Assembly: GCA_946221025.1 (NCBI GenBank)
Contig: CAMIMS010000052.1
Span: 1 to 13,348 of the forward strand
Source of the DNA: an uncultured Pseudoclavibacter sp.
GTDB lineage: Bacteria > Actinomycetota > Actinomycetes > Actinomycetales > Microbacteriaceae
Reading direction: 5' to 3'
DNA length: 13,348 nt
Numbering within the stretch: the first letter of the stretch is position 1; each line of letters begins with the position of its first letter. Positions 13,098 to 13,348 of this stretch are shown piece after piece. The notes below the pieces were generated by a model. It ran no database searches. It worked only from the letters and a program-made list of their open reading frames with translations, and was not told the origin of the DNA. A program made the translations under genes and the position numbers.

Positions 13098-13348
13098 CTA
13101 GATGCTCGCGAAGCGCTCCACGTCTTCGGAGGCCCCGGCGACCACGATGATGTCGCTCTCGGCCAGCTCGATATCGGGCGTCGCGTAGGTGAACTGCTCG
13201 CCTCGGCGCTTCACGCCCACGACGGTCACGTTGAAGCGCGAACGAATGGAGGACTGCGAGAGCGGCATTCCCCGAACCACCTTCGGCGGGCGCAGCTTCG
13301 AGAGCACGAACGAATCGTCGAACTGGAAAAAGTCGAGCATGTGCCCGG
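13098..13348 (-). CDS. TrkA/KtrA-type potassium uptake regulator, C-terminal part (cut by window edge)
   Basis: 83 residues are visible; the gene continues past the right edge. The visible part is an RCK_C (TrkA-C) domain: hydrophobic SKLRPPKVVRGMPLSQSSI, then FNVTVVGVKRRGEQFTYATP and LAESDIIVVAGASEDVERFA, the strand-turn-strand pattern of this family. RCK proteins form rings on Trk/Ktr potassium channels and gate them in answer to nucleotides; the NAD(H)/ATP-binding Rossmann half lies outside. The in-frame ATG at 13340 is internal and should not be taken as the start. It converges with the J-domain gene; 73 bases between the stops show no clear terminator. Confidence 0.85.
   Translation of the reverse strand, partial: GHMLDFFQFDDSFVLSKLRPPKVVRGMPLSQSSIRSRFNVTVVGVKRRGEQFTYATPDIELAESDIIVVAGASEDVERFASI

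Noticed and set aside
1..13348. CRISPR array, insertion sequence, rRNA or riboswitch
   Set aside because: No regularly spaced repeats, no transposase or inverted-repeat ends, no rRNA sequence and no conserved aptamer pattern were seen.

Overview
The window reads as chromosome of a high-GC Gram-positive bacterium, most likely an actinobacterium of the Microbacteriaceae type. This rests on GC-rich codons in the outer genes, TANNNT -10 boxes placed exactly six bases before start codons (leaderless transcripts), and the gene set (uracil phosphoribosyltransferase with a receiver-less winged-helix regulator, tadA, proC, a J-domain membrane protein). No 16S gene or other species marker is present, so the family is an inference.

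Layout. 1-59: 3' part of tRNA-Arg(ACG). 139-1944 (+): NhaP/CPA1-type Na+/H+ antiporter. About 1960-7480: a visibly lower-GC island. Hand counts of single 60-base lines give 24/60 G+C (from 2041), 28/60 (from 3301) and 28/60 (from 6001), against 42/60 in the flank (from 9721). Its left part (1945-2809) has no convincing gene. Its right part is one minus-strand operon: promoter, a 26-codon peptide gene with a near-perfect Shine-Dalgarno, a GC-rich hairpin, a 514-residue TPR protein, an MFS transporter and a cytoplasmic S9-type prolyl-oligopeptidase-like hydrolase. 7520-13348: ordinary chromosome again, with MarR regulator (-), winged-helix protein (-), upp (-), tadA (+), a 96-residue protein resembling a CDF cytoplasmic domain (-), proC (+), a J-domain membrane protein (+), and the C-terminal part of a TrkA/RCK potassium-channel regulator (-) running off the end.

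The most interesting element is the peptide operon (2810-7284). A tiny, GC3-rich, strongly translated peptide ending AVLYGGTATAI is followed by a scaffold/receptor-like TPR protein, an exporter-like MFS protein and a serine peptidase with an apparently intact catalytic triad. That is the layout expected of a ribosomal peptide natural product or a secreted signalling peptide, but I see no known RiPP modifying enzyme (no lanthionine synthetase, YcaO, radical SAM, ATP-grasp or lasso cyclase). The modifying activity, if any, would have to be in the unassigned N-terminal 150 residues of the TPR protein, in the peptidase (some S9 enzymes cyclise peptides), or elsewhere in the genome. This is a hypothesis.

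The flanking genes are housekeeping: pyrimidine salvage (upp), inosine-34 formation in tRNA-Arg (tadA, whose substrate type is the tRNA at the left edge), proline synthesis (proC) and ion homeostasis (NhaP-type antiporter, TrkA/RCK).
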